Positions 1 through 8,500 of a stretch of 11,374 nucleotides of DNA are shown piece after piece. The stretch comes from Bordetella parapertussis. GTDB lineage: Bacteria; Pseudomonadota; Gammaproteobacteria; Burkholderiales; Burkholderiaceae_C. The position numbers and the translations under genes were made by a program. Location of the stretch: assembly GCA_943328885.2 (NCBI GenBank), contig CALQBT020000037.1:1-11374 (forward strand), in the 5' to 3' direction. Under the pieces are notes generated by a model, which ran no database searches, was not told the origin of the DNA, and saw only the letters and a list, made by a program, of their open reading frames with translations. How positions within the stretch are numbered: position 1 is the stretch's first letter; each line of letters opens with the position of its first letter.

Positions 1-397
1 CCTTCAGCGGCTCGGGTACCGCGTGCGCCAAAGCCGCAGCCGGCGCGTTGCCGGCAGCTGACTTGCCCTGGGATTCGTAGAAAGCACCCAGGTCGGCCAT
101 GTCTTGATCGGTCAGCGAGCTGGCGATACCGCGCATCGTCGGATGCTTGCGGTCGCCCTTTTGGTAGGCGCCCAGCGCCGAAGCGATGTACTTGGCGCCC
201 TGGCCCGAGATCATCGGCACCTTGTAGATCTCGGGAAAGCTGGCCTGGTAGCCAACAATGCCATGGCAGCCGATGCACATCGCGGCCTTGGCCTCGCCCT
301 TGGCGGCGTCCCCGGCCTTGACATCCTCGGCCCGGGACAAAGTGCTCAGGCCTGTCAGCGCGAGCAGCAAGGGGAACAGAAAGTACGCTTTTTTCAT
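1..397 (-). CDS. Class I c-type cytochrome, exported (3' end beyond window)
   Basis: Small periplasmic electron-transfer cytochrome of the c4/c553-like class. Reading the minus strand from the ATG at 397-395 gives an open frame of 132 codons that leaves the window at base 1 without a stop, so the C-terminus is missing. Residues 1-23 form a signal peptide (two lysines, a Leu-rich core, likely cleavage after SRA). The single haem-binding motif CIGCH is at residues 41-45, and Met88 in HPTM is the likely distal iron ligand. The last visible part, from about residue 112, is Ala/Pro-rich, suggesting a flexible tail or a linker to a further domain. No strong Shine-Dalgarno is visible. It is transcribed divergently from the MoxR gene. 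The redox partner cannot be named from here, and a longer di-haem protein is possible because the end is cut off. Confidence 0.87.
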   Translation of the reverse strand, partial: MKKAYFLFPLLLALTGLSTLSRAEDVKAGDAAKGEAKAAMCIGCHGIVGYQASFPEIYKVPMISGQGAKYIASALGAYQKGDRKHPTMRGIASSLTDQDMADLGAFYESQGKSAAGNAPAAALAHAVPEPLK

Positions 398-509
398 CGT
401 CTGGCGGAGGTGGTGTCGCAGGGAAGAGGTGTACCGCCAGGCCTCTTGCGCCGCCGCTACACCCGATGAGCCGGGCAGAGCGTGAAGCCTGTCAACCCGG
501 AGACCCGAG

Positions 510-515
510 ATTATA
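510..515 (-). promoter_or_regulatory. Candidate -10 box for the cytochrome gene
   Basis: The minus strand reads TATAAT here, a perfect match to the sigma-70 -10 consensus. Transcription would start about 105 bases before the cytochrome ATG. The matching -35 region is poor: GATTTC at 17-base spacing. A separate TTGACA on the minus strand at 495-490 has no good -10 at the right distance. The assignment rests mainly on the perfect hexamer in an otherwise GC-rich divergent intergenic region. Confidence 0.35.
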
Positions 516-526
516 AAGGCGGCCCT

Positions 527-532
527 TATACT
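527..532 (+). promoter_or_regulatory. Candidate -10 box for the moxR-led genes
   Basis: The plus strand reads TATACT, five of six matches to the -10 consensus, about 67 bases before the ATG of the ATPase. No good -35 hexamer lies 16-18 bases upstream. It sits 11 bases from the minus-strand TATAAT, so the two divergent promoters would overlap and could interfere with each other. Confidence 0.3.
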
Positions 533-598
533 GAAATCCACCATCGGGCCTCGCCCTTCTCACAAACACCAACAGCCGTCTCCCACGGCCTCACCGCC

Positions 599-1453
599 AT
601 GAAGTTTCAAGGATCAGACAACTACGTCGCCACCCAGGACCTGATGCTGGCGGTCAACGCTGCCATCACACTGCAGCGCCCGCTGCTGGTCAAGGGCGAA
701 CCAGGCACCGGCAAGACCATGCTGGCCGAGGAAGTGTCGACCGCGCTGGGCATGCCCTTGCTGCAGTGGCATGTCAAAAGCACCACCAAGGCCCAGCAAG
801 GTCTGTACGAGTACGACGCGGTGAGCCGCTTGCGCGACAGCCAGCTCGCCGACGATGAAAGCGCGACCAAGGTGCGCGACATCCGCAACTACATCGTCCA
901 GGGCGTGCTGTGGCAGGCTTTCACCGCCGACCAACCGGTGGCGCTGCTGATCGACGAGATCGACAAAGCCGACATCGAGTTTCCGAACGACTTGCTGCGC
1001 GAGATCGACCGGATGGAGTTTTATGTCTACGAGACGCGCGAACTGGTGCGCGCCAAGCACCGGCCGCTGGTCTTCATCACCTCGAACAACGAGAAAGAGC
1101 TGCCCGACGCCTTCTTGCGTCGCTGCTTCTTCCACTACATCAAGTTCCCCGACGCCGACACGATGAAGCGCATCATCGATGTGCACTTCCCCGGCCTCAA
1201 GCAAGAGTTGCTCGGTGCGGCGATGAAGACCTTCTACGACGTGCGCAATCTGCCCGGGCTGAAGAAGAAGCCCTCGACCTCGGAACTGCTCGACTGGCTC
1301 AAGCTGCTGCTGGCAGAGGACATCCCGCTCGAGGTCCTGCAGAACAAGGACGAGAAGGTCTCGGTGCCACCGCTGGTGGGTGCCTTGCTCAAGAACGAGC
1401 AGGACGTGACCTTGTTCGAAAAACTGGTGTTCATGCAGCGTCACAACCGCTGA
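599..1453 (+). CDS. MoxR-family AAA+ ATPase
   Basis: Cytoplasmic ATPase of the MoxR group, 284 residues, a usual length. These proteins act as chaperone-like remodellers, often helping metal-cofactor insertion or complex assembly together with a VWA-domain partner. From the ATG at 599 the Walker A motif GEPGTGKT is at residues 33-40, Walker B LLIDEID at 116-122, sensor-1 Asn at 163 in ITSNNEKELP, and candidate arginine fingers at 174-175. The frame is open back to a GTG at 482, but I chose 599 because family members begin near MKFQGS and residues before it look unlike protein. The start lacks a clear ribosome binding site. The likely partner is the VWA gene at 2449, about 1 kb downstream, with two other items in between. 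Confidence 0.92.
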   Translation: MKFQGSDNYVATQDLMLAVNAAITLQRPLLVKGEPGTGKTMLAEEVSTALGMPLLQWHVKSTTKAQQGLYEYDAVSRLRDSQLADDESATKVRDIRNYIVQGVLWQAFTADQPVALLIDEIDKADIEFPNDLLREIDRMEFYVYETRELVRAKHRPLVFITSNNEKELPDAFLRRCFFHYIKFPDADTMKRIIDVHFPGLKQELLGAAMKTFYDVRNLPGLKKKPSTSELLDWLKLLLAEDIPLEVLQNKDEKVSVPPLVGALLKNEQDVTLFEKLVFMQRHNR

Positions 1454-1463
1454 GGCCGGGGCG

Positions 1464-2057
1464 ATGAAGCCGATCTGCACACCCGTCGTGCTTGAAGGCA
1501 AGCATGTCCGGCTTGAGCCCTTGACGCTGGCTCATGCGCCGGCGCTGGCACTCGCTGTGCAGGACGGCGAACTCTGGAAGCTCTGGTACACCGCGATCCC
1601 GACGCCCGAGCGCATGCTCGCCGAGATCGAGCGCAGACTCGACTTGCTGGCCTACGGGTCGATGCTGCCCTGGGCAGTGCTCAACGCGGCTGGGGTCGTG
1701 GTCGGTATGACCACCTACATGAATGTCGATGCGAGCAACCAGCGGGTCGAGATCGGCTCGACCTGGTACGCCCGCAGCACGCAGCGAACGCCGCTCAACA
1801 CCGAGGCCAAGCAGTTGCTGCTCGCGCATGCCTTCGAGTCGCTGGACTGCATAGCGGTGGAGTTCCGAACCCACCGCTTCAACGTCCAGAGCCGGCGCGC
1901 GATCGAGCGCCTGGGCGCGCAGCTAGACGGCATCTTGCGCTGCCACCAGCGCGCCTCCAACGGCAGCTTGCGCGACACCGCGGTCTACAGCATCACCGCC
2001 GACGAGTGGCCCACCGTGCGCGGGCATCTGGACTTCCAGCTCTCACGTCCGGCTTGA
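1464..2057 (+). CDS. GNAT-family N-acetyltransferase, RimJ/RimL-like
   Basis: Protein of 197 residues resembling the RimJ/RimL branch of GNAT acetyltransferases, which move an acetyl group from acetyl-CoA to an amine on a protein, antibiotic or small molecule. The N-terminus has the usual opening strand (LEGKHVRLEPL, residues 10-20). The acetyl-CoA-binding segment around residues 108-116 reads RTPLNTEAK, which replaces the textbook Q/R-x-x-G-x-G/A loop and is typical of one subgroup. A later stretch, EFRTHRFNVQSRRAIERLG, matches the core strand and helix of the fold. The ATG follows the MoxR stop by 10 bases, with GGGG at 1458-1461 as a modest ribosome binding site, so it is probably cotranscribed with the ATPase. 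The substrate is unknown. Confidence 0.85.
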   Translation: MKPICTPVVLEGKHVRLEPLTLAHAPALALAVQDGELWKLWYTAIPTPERMLAEIERRLDLLAYGSMLPWAVLNAAGVVVGMTTYMNVDASNQRVEIGSTWYARSTQRTPLNTEAKQLLLAHAFESLDCIAVEFRTHRFNVQSRRAIERLGAQLDGILRCHQRASNGSLRDTAVYSITADEWPTVRGHLDFQLSRPA

Positions 2058-2097
2058 TCAAAGGCCTCGGCGCCGCATCCATCGCCCGAGAAGACCG

Positions 2098-2295
2098 CAT
2101 GGCTCGCAAGACACCCATCACCGTCGATGCGCTCTGGCAACTCGAGCGCCCGGGCAACCCAAGCTTGTCGCCCGACGGCGCGCAAGCCGTCTGCTCGCTG
2201 GCCAGCCACTCGATGGACGAGAACAAGAGCCGCAGCGTGCTGCGGCTGCGGTCAGGCCACCGGCCGCTCGATAGCCCACGCAGCGCTGATCCACC
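2098..2295 (+). pseudogene. 5' remnant of an S9 (prolyl oligopeptidase-like) peptidase gene
   Basis: The frame from the ATG at 2098 begins MARKTPITVDALWQLERPG, followed by SLSPDGAQAV and SMDENKS. From memory of the family this matches the extreme N-terminus of S9 peptidases whose first beta-propeller blade reads LSPDG. A weak family-like pattern continues to about residue 64 (G-x-x-P then R-x-x-D), after which the translation is basic, Pro-rich and unlike a protein. Full S9 enzymes are roughly 650-700 residues with a C-terminal serine hydrolase domain; none of that domain is visible. The most likely explanation is a large internal/3' deletion. The frame happens to stay open to a stop at 2453-2455, overlapping the start of the next gene, but that part is probably not meaningful. 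A short expressed peptide cannot be excluded. Confidence 0.62.
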
Positions 2296-2405
2296 CACCA
2301 AGCGAGGACGCCGCGGCTGCAAGCCGAGCTGGATCACCCTGAGTCATGCCCTGGACCGCAGGGACTGGGGTCACCCAAGCGGCGGCCAAGCAGGTTTGAA
2401 ATCGT

Positions 2406-2411
2406 TATGCT
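2406..2411 (+). promoter_or_regulatory. Weak candidate -10 box upstream of the VWA gene
   Basis: TATGCT lies about 38 bases before the VWA ATG in a locally A+T-richer patch, near TTGAAA at 2396-2401. The two cannot serve together as -35 and -10 because they are only four bases apart, and no good -35 is seen 16-18 bases upstream of TATGCT. Listed because the peptidase remnant may have separated this gene from the promoter upstream of moxR. Confidence 0.2.
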
Positions 2412-2448
2412 TAGATGATGGGCTGTTGACAGCCCGGAAAGCCCAGCC

Positions 2449-3621
2449 ATGTTGATCGACTTTTTCTACACCTTGCGCGCGGCCAAACTGCCGGTTTCGG
2501 TCAAGGAATTCCTGACCCTGCTCGAAGCGGTGAAAGCCGGCGTGATCGACTGTTCGGTCGACGAGTTCTACTACCTCGCGCGCACCTCGCTGGTCAAGGA
2601 CGAAACCTTGTACGACAAGTTCGACCGCGCTTTCGGGGCCTACTTCAAGGGCGTCGAGATGCTGGTCGACTTCACCAAGGAAGTGCCGCTCGACTGGCTG
2701 CGCAAGAACCTGGAGCTCGAGCTCAGCGCCGAGGACAAAGCCAAGATCGAGAAGATGGGCTGGGATGAGCTGATGGAGACGCTCAAAAAGCGTTTCGAGG
2801 AACAGAAAGAGCGCCACGAGGGCGGCAGCAAGTGGGTAGGCACCGGCGGCACCAGCCCGTTCGGCGCCTACGGCGTCAACCCGCAGGGCATACGCATCGG
2901 CCAGGACAAGAGCCGCAACAAGAGCGCGGTCAAGGTCTGGGACCAGCGCGCCTACAAAGACTACGACGACACGCTGGAGTTGGGCACGCGCAACATCAAG
3001 ATCGCGCTGCGCCGCTTGCGCCGCTTCGCGCGCGAAGGCGCCGAGACCGAGCTCGACCTCGAAGACACCATCCACTGCACTGCGGCCAACGCCGGCTACC
3101 TCGACATCAAGTTGGTGCCCGAGCGCCACAACAAGGTCAAGGTGCTGCTGTTGATGGACGTGGGTGGCACGATGGACGAGCACATCAGCCGGGTCGAAGA
3201 GCTTTTTTCGGCCGCCAAGACCGAGTTCAAACATCTCGAGTTCTACTACTTCCACAACTGCCCTTACGACTTCATGTGGAAGAACAACCGGCGCCGCTTC
3301 AGCGAGAAGACCGCCACCTGGGATCTGATCCGCAAGTACAACAAAGACTACAAGCTGATCTTTGTCGGCGACGCGACGATGAGCCCTTACGAGATCCTGC
3401 AGCCTGGCGGCAGCGTCGAGTACAACAACGAAGAGCCGGGCGCCGAGTGGATACAGCGCCTGACCAATGCCTTCCCGAAATTTGCCTGGATCAACCCCGA
3501 GCCGCAAGGCGTCTGGCAATACCGGCAGAGCATCTCAGTGGTCCAGCAACTGGTCAACCAGCGCATGTTCCCGCTCACACTGGCCGGCCTGGAAGGGGCG
3601 ATGCGGCTGCTGACCAAATGA
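2449..3621 (+). CDS. VWA domain protein, CoxE-like partner of MoxR ATPase
   Basis: Protein of 390 residues belonging to the CoxE-like VWA family. Residues 1 to about 230 are a mostly helical, charged region, and the von Willebrand factor A domain follows from about 231. The metal-ion adhesion site reads DVGGT at 237-241, where a canonical site has DxSxS; the Gly in place of the first Ser is, from memory, usual in this family. A further acidic residue is D308 in FVGDATM. There is no signal peptide or membrane segment, so it is probably cytoplasmic. Such proteins pair with MoxR ATPases, as CoxE does with CoxD in CO dehydrogenase maturation, but no client enzyme is visible here. A GGA-containing stretch at 2435-2441 is the likely ribosome binding site. 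The stop lies 16 bases before tamA. Confidence 0.88.
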   Translation: MLIDFFYTLRAAKLPVSVKEFLTLLEAVKAGVIDCSVDEFYYLARTSLVKDETLYDKFDRAFGAYFKGVEMLVDFTKEVPLDWLRKNLELELSAEDKAKIEKMGWDELMETLKKRFEEQKERHEGGSKWVGTGGTSPFGAYGVNPQGIRIGQDKSRNKSAVKVWDQRAYKDYDDTLELGTRNIKIALRRLRRFAREGAETELDLEDTIHCTAANAGYLDIKLVPERHNKVKVLLLMDVGGTMDEHISRVEELFSAAKTEFKHLEFYYFHNCPYDFMWKNNRRRFSEKTATWDLIRKYNKDYKLIFVGDATMSPYEILQPGGSVEYNNEEPGAEWIQRLTNAFPKFAWINPEPQGVWQYRQSISVVQQLVNQRMFPLTLAGLEGAMRLLTK

Positions 3622-3637
3622 GCTGCAGGCACTGACC

Positions 3638-5518
3638 ATGGCCAGGCAAGCCTGTGGCCGGCGGTCGCTGGCGCAGGCTGTGCTTCGAGCGGCTTGGCTG
3701 GCGGTCTGGTCGGCAGCGGCGCTGCTCTCAGGCGCTTGCGCGCTGCGGCCTGGTACTGCCGCACCAGCGCCTGAACCAGGCCAGGGTCCGAAGCTCATGG
3801 TAGTGGCACCCCATGAATTGCTGCCGCTGCTCGAGAAGTACCTCGACCTCGGCCGGCTGCAGGCGCTTGGCGGCGCCGAGACCATCGACGACATCGAATG
3901 GACCAGGCTGATCGGTGCGGCACCGGCCCAGGCCCGCGAACTGTTGCAGACCGAGGGCTACTTCGACGCCCTCGTCAGCGCTGAGCGATCGACAGCCGGC
4001 GCGCAACGACAGATCACGTTGACGATCAAGCCGGGTCTGCGGACCCAGGTCGCGGATCTGCTGATCGAGACCGCGGGCGAGCTCAGGCGCCGCATCGACA
4101 GCGGCGACGCCGGTGCGCGCCGCCTGCAGGACGCGCTCGCCAGCGTCGCTGCGCAGCGAGTGGGCAAACCCTTCCGCAACCCCGATTGGGCCGAGACCAA
4201 GCAGCAACTTCTGGCTCGACTGCGCGCCGCAGGCTACGCCAGCGCCAACCTGGCCGACAGCCAGGCCGACATCGACGCACCCCACCAGCGCGCGCAGTTG
4301 CGGGTGGTGATAGATAGCGGCCCGCTGTATCTGGCCGGGGCACTGCAGATCGACGGCCTGCGCCGCCACGACGAGGCCACCGTGCAACACCTGGCCGGCT
4401 TCAGGCCCGGCACGCCGCTGACCGAGGCACTGCTGCTCGACTACCAGGAGCGGCTGCAAAAGGCTGGGCTGTTCGAGTCGGCCAGCGTCGGCTTCGACCC
4501 GGACGCCGAGCACGCTGCCAACACTGCGCTGCGGGTGCGCGTGACCGAGTTGCCGCTGCAGCAAGCCACCGTCGGACTGGGCATCAGCGCCAACACCGGC
4601 CAGCGGGCCACGCTCGAGCACAGCCACCGCCGGGTGCTGGGCCAGGCCATCACGGCCCACAACAAACTCGAATGGGGCCGCGAAAGACAGACCTGGTCAG
4701 GCGACTTCCAGACCCACCCTGGCGAAGGCTTTTACCGCAACCTCATGGGCGTGCAGGTCGACCGCGTCAGGAGCAGCACCGACCTGGTGTTGTCGCAGCG
4801 ATTGCGCCTGGGCCGGACCCAGGACACGCCGCGCATCGAACGCCTGTACTTCGGCGAACTGCTGCGCTCCAGGCAAAGCGACCGGGTGGCAGTCGACCCC
4901 TTGGCCGCCGTCAGCCCGAACAGCGCCAGCGCGGTCAGCGCCAACTACCACCTGGTGTGGAAAGATCTCGACAGCGTGCTGTTGCCCACCCGAGGGCTGA
5001 CGCTGGCGCTGCAAGGCGGCACCGGCCAGGCCAGCAGCGAAGGCGGGGCCAGTGGGCCCTTCGCTCGCTTGTATGGCCGCCTGACCGGCTACCTGCCGCT
5101 GGGCCAAGCCTGGTACGGCCAGGTCAGGCTGGAAGCGGGCCAGATCTTCAAGTCCGACAAAGTCACCGTGCCTGACGCACTGGGTTTTCGCGCCGGCGGC
5201 GACGACTCGGTGCGCGGCTACGCTTTCCGCTCGCTCGCGCCTTTGGGCAGCGACGGCGGCACGGTCAGCGGCCCGGCGTTGCTGACGGCCAGCGCCGAAC
5301 TGGCGCGGCCGCTGCTGGACAGCCTGCCCGCACTGTGGGGCGCGGTGTTCATCGACGCCGGACGCGCGGTGGAACACTGGCGCGACTACAAGCCCGCGCT
5401 GGGCTACGGCGCCGGCCTGCGCTGGCGCAGCCCGATCGGCCCACTCAAGGTCGATCTGGCGTGGGCTGAGGCCTTGCACAAGCTGCGGCTGCACTTCACC
5501 GTCGGGATCAGCTTCTGA
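3638..5518 (+). CDS. tamA: TamA, Omp85-family outer-membrane protein of the translocation and assembly module
   Basis: Outer-membrane protein of 626 residues, close to the usual TamA length. It works with TamB in assembling certain outer-membrane proteins and in envelope lipid transport. Three POTRA domains fit residues about 50-118, 120-225 and 229-305; the third contains the typical QKAGLFESASV. The beta-barrel spans about 310-626, with the conserved lid-loop motif VRGY at 525-528 (Arg526) and a closing strand ending FTVGISF, a good BAM recognition signal with a C-terminal Phe. The N-terminus is a signal sequence ending LLSGAC, with Cys34 in a lipobox-like position. The ATG at 3638 follows the VWA stop by 16 bases, so the gene may be cotranscribed with it. 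The stop overlaps the tamB start by one base. Confidence 0.92.
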   Translation: MARQACGRRSLAQAVLRAAWLAVWSAAALLSGACALRPGTAAPAPEPGQGPKLMVVAPHELLPLLEKYLDLGRLQALGGAETIDDIEWTRLIGAAPAQARELLQTEGYFDALVSAERSTAGAQRQITLTIKPGLRTQVADLLIETAGELRRRIDSGDAGARRLQDALASVAAQRVGKPFRNPDWAETKQQLLARLRAAGYASANLADSQADIDAPHQRAQLRVVIDSGPLYLAGALQIDGLRRHDEATVQHLAGFRPGTPLTEALLLDYQERLQKAGLFESASVGFDPDAEHAANTALRVRVTELPLQQATVGLGISANTGQRATLEHSHRRVLGQAITAHNKLEWGRERQTWSGDFQTHPGEGFYRNLMGVQVDRVRSSTDLVLSQRLRLGRTQDTPRIERLYFGELLRSRQSDRVAVDPLAAVSPNSASAVSANYHLVWKDLDSVLLPTRGLTLALQGGTGQASSEGGASGPFARLYGRLTGYLPLGQAWYGQVRLEAGQIFKSDKVTVPDALGFRAGGDDSVRGYAFRSLAPLGSDGGTVSGPALLTASAELARPLLDSLPALWGAVFIDAGRAVEHWRDYKPALGYGAGLRWRSPIGPLKVDLAWAEALHKLRLHFTVGISF

Positions 5519-8500
5519 TGCCACCGCCAGAGACCACCGCCGAGCCTTCGCCTCGACCCGCGCGGCGCGGTCGCTGGCTGGCCTGGGCAGGCACGGGGCT
5601 GCTGGCCATCGCTTTGCCACTGGGTGGGCTGTGGGCCTTGCTGCACGACCGCGCTGTCCTGCCTTGGTTGCTGCAGCAAGTGCCCGGTCTGACCGTGCAA
5701 GGCCTGCACGGCACGCTGGCCGAGGGTCGGCTGCAGGCGCAAAGCCTGCACTGGCAACTGCCCGCAGGCGCAGGGCAGTTGGAGATCGACGGCTTGGTCG
5801 CTGAAGGCGGCGCCTTGCGCTGGGCGCCCCACCCCGGCGCCTGGTTCGGACTGCGGCTGACGCAGTTGTCGGCCGATCGGGTGCAGTACCGGAGCGGTCC
5901 AGCTTCAGCCCAGCGCGTCAGCGCGCCAGCCGATCTGCTGCTGCCCTTGGCCTTGCAGGTCGATGCGCTGCGCATCGACAGCCTGCAGGTCAATGATCTC
6001 GCCCCTGCACAAGCCCTGAGCGCCCGTCTGTGGCTAGGCGCACAAGGCGGCACGCAGCACCGCGTCGAGAGCCTGAGATGGACCTGGCAGCGCACCGAGC
6101 TGCAAGCCGAGTTGCTGATCGGCAGCGATTCAGCGATGCCGGTGCAGGCCAGGCTGCAGGCCAGGCGGGACCTAGCGCCGGCCTGGGACGCCAGCCTGTC
6201 GCTGAGCGGACCGCTGGCCAGCATGACCGCCGATGCCCGACTGCAGGGCCGGTCGCGCGTGAAAGCGGGCAGTCCCGGTGCCGCAGCGTCAAGCGTACCG
6301 TCGCTCAGCGCCCAGGCCAGTCTGCTGCCGTTCAAGGCCTGGCCGCTGGGTGAACTCAGGCTCGAGACCCAGTCCCTGGACCTGTCGGCGCTGCTGCCCT
6401 CGCTGCCGCGTACGGCACTCAGCGGGCAGGCCAAGCTGCTGTCCAGCGGCCTGGACTCAGCGGCGAGCGCAAGCGTCACGCTGGTCAACCAGTTGCCGGG
6501 CGCCTGGGATGCTGGCCGCTTGCCGATACAACAGCTCGCGCTGCAAGCCAGCGCCGCGCCGCGCCACCCCGAGCAACTCAAACTCGAACACTTCACGCTG
6601 GCGCTGGCCGACGCCAGCGGCAGTGCGGGCCGGATCAGCGGCCAGGGCCGTTGGGCTGAAGACGCCGTGGCGCTGGACTTGACGCTGACCCAGTTGCTGC
6701 CCGCGCGTCTGCACCGCCAAGCCGCCGCACTGGTGCTGGGCGGGCCGCTGCAACTGCGCATCACCGGACTGCCTTCGCCTGACCCCATAGGCCAGCCCGC
6801 CGGCTCGGCCAAAGCGGCGGCAAAGACACCCCCCCGCGCCGCCGGCCAACAGGTCCCGGCGCCCAGGGTGCAGCTGTCAGTCGACGCCCAGCTCACGGGC
6901 CGCAGCCTCGACGACAGCGGCCAGCCGATGCAGCTGAGCCTGAAAGGCATAGGCAGCGCCAACGCGGTCGAACTCACCGAATTTCGCGCCAGCACCGGTC
7001 CGGCCAGCGTCCAGGGCAGGGTCCAGGCCAGCGCCCAAGCCGATGGCTGGCGCTTGCGCAGCCAGGCCAGTCTGGCAAATTTCGATCCCCGGCCCTGGTG
7101 GCGTGGTGCCGAGGGCTCTGCCTGGCGGCTCGGCCCTCACCGCCTGGACAGCCAGATCGACCTCGACCTGCTCTGGCGCAACGCCGCGGGCCCTGCGCTG
7201 GCTGCCGCGCAGCTGCCTGCGCTCGAGCATTGGCTGAGCCGTATCGACGGACTAGCGCACCTCAGCCTGAGCAACAGCCTGTTGGCCGGCGTGCCGCTGG
7301 CCGGATCGCTGCAGCTGCAACGCGCCGCGCCCGAGCAGGCTGCAAGCCTCGATGCCCATCTGGTGCTGGCCGGCAACCAGATCGACTTGCAAGGCCAGCG
7401 CGCGGCCCAACCCTCGGCCGACCGCTGGAAACTGCAGCTCAAGGCCAGCGCATTGGCCGGCTTGGCGCCGCTGGCGCGATTGGCGAACGAATGGGCCCCC
7501 GAACTGTCCGCCGACCTGGCCCGCTACTGGCCCACCAGCGGCCAACTGCAAGCCGATCTGCAAACCAACGGCCGCTGGCCTGCGATCAGCAGCCAGGGCG
7601 AGTTGCGCGCTGATGCGCTGGTGGCTGGCGTCGGTGCGCTGCACTCCGCCACGCTGGGTTGGCGCAGCGGCAGCGACCTCGACGCCCCGCTGTCACTGCA
7701 GTTGCAGGCGCAGGGTCTGAGCAGCGCCGGGCAGCGCATCGACGACCTGGCGGTCAGACTCAGCGGCAGCCTGCGCGACCACAGCCTGAGCCTGCGCATC
7801 GACAGCCCGGCCAAACCACCGGCCTGGACCGAGAACCTGCTCGGCCCCGCCGGCAGCGGCACCCGCCTGCAAGCGCAAGGCCGGGGCGGATGGATCGAGG
7901 GCCAAGCCGGTGCCGGCACATGGCGGCTGCAAGATCTTCAGCTTCAAGGCGGCGCCCGCGACAGCCAAGGCGGCAGCCGACCTTGGCTGACGGCGCAGTC
8001 GCTGGCCGCAGAACTGGCGCTGGGTCCGGACCTGCGGGCACAGGCTCTGACCTTGGCACCCGGTCGGGTCCAACTGCTGAGCACTGCGCTGAACTGGCGC
8101 GAGGCCCGCTGGCAGGCAGCGCTGGCCGGCCCGGCGGACACCCAGACCTCGGTGACGACATCGCGCGCGCCGTCGCCAGGTCCGGGTCGCCTGAGCGTGC
8201 TGGCCGAACTCGAGCGCTTCGATGTCGCGGCCATGCTGGCCAGAGCCCAGCCCACGATGGGTTGGGGCGGTCAGCTCACGCTGGGCGGTCACATCGAGAT
8301 CCGCAGCGCTGAGCGATTCGACGCTGACGTGGTGCTGGAGCGGCTGTCGGGGGACCTCAGCCTGACCGATGACCTGGGCTCGACCCAGGTGCTGGGCGTG
8401 ACCGAGCTGCGGCTGGCCTTGACGGCTCACGACGGCTTGTGGCAGTTCGCCCAAGGACTGGCCGGGGTCAGCCTGGGCGAGATGGCCGGTGCCCAGGTGC

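Noticed and set aside
482..598. N-terminal extension of the MoxR ATPase from a GTG at 482
   Set aside because: The extra 39 residues do not look like the family, and they overlap the promoter region; the ATG at 599 gives the usual N-terminus.
2371..3519. Long minus-strand open frame of 382 codons opposite the VWA gene
   Set aside because: It is a mirror of a high-GC gene; the plus-strand frame has clear VWA motifs, while this one is Val/Ala/Leu/Gln-rich and unrecognisable.
6829..6835. Run of seven C bases in tamB as a phase-variation tract
   Set aside because: The frame is intact, and a C7 run in a Pro codon context is unremarkable at this GC content.
5508..6995. Minus-strand open frame of 495 codons opposite tamB
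   Set aside because: Ser/Ala/Arg-rich translation typical of antisense frames in GC-rich DNA; tamB is unambiguous on the other strand.
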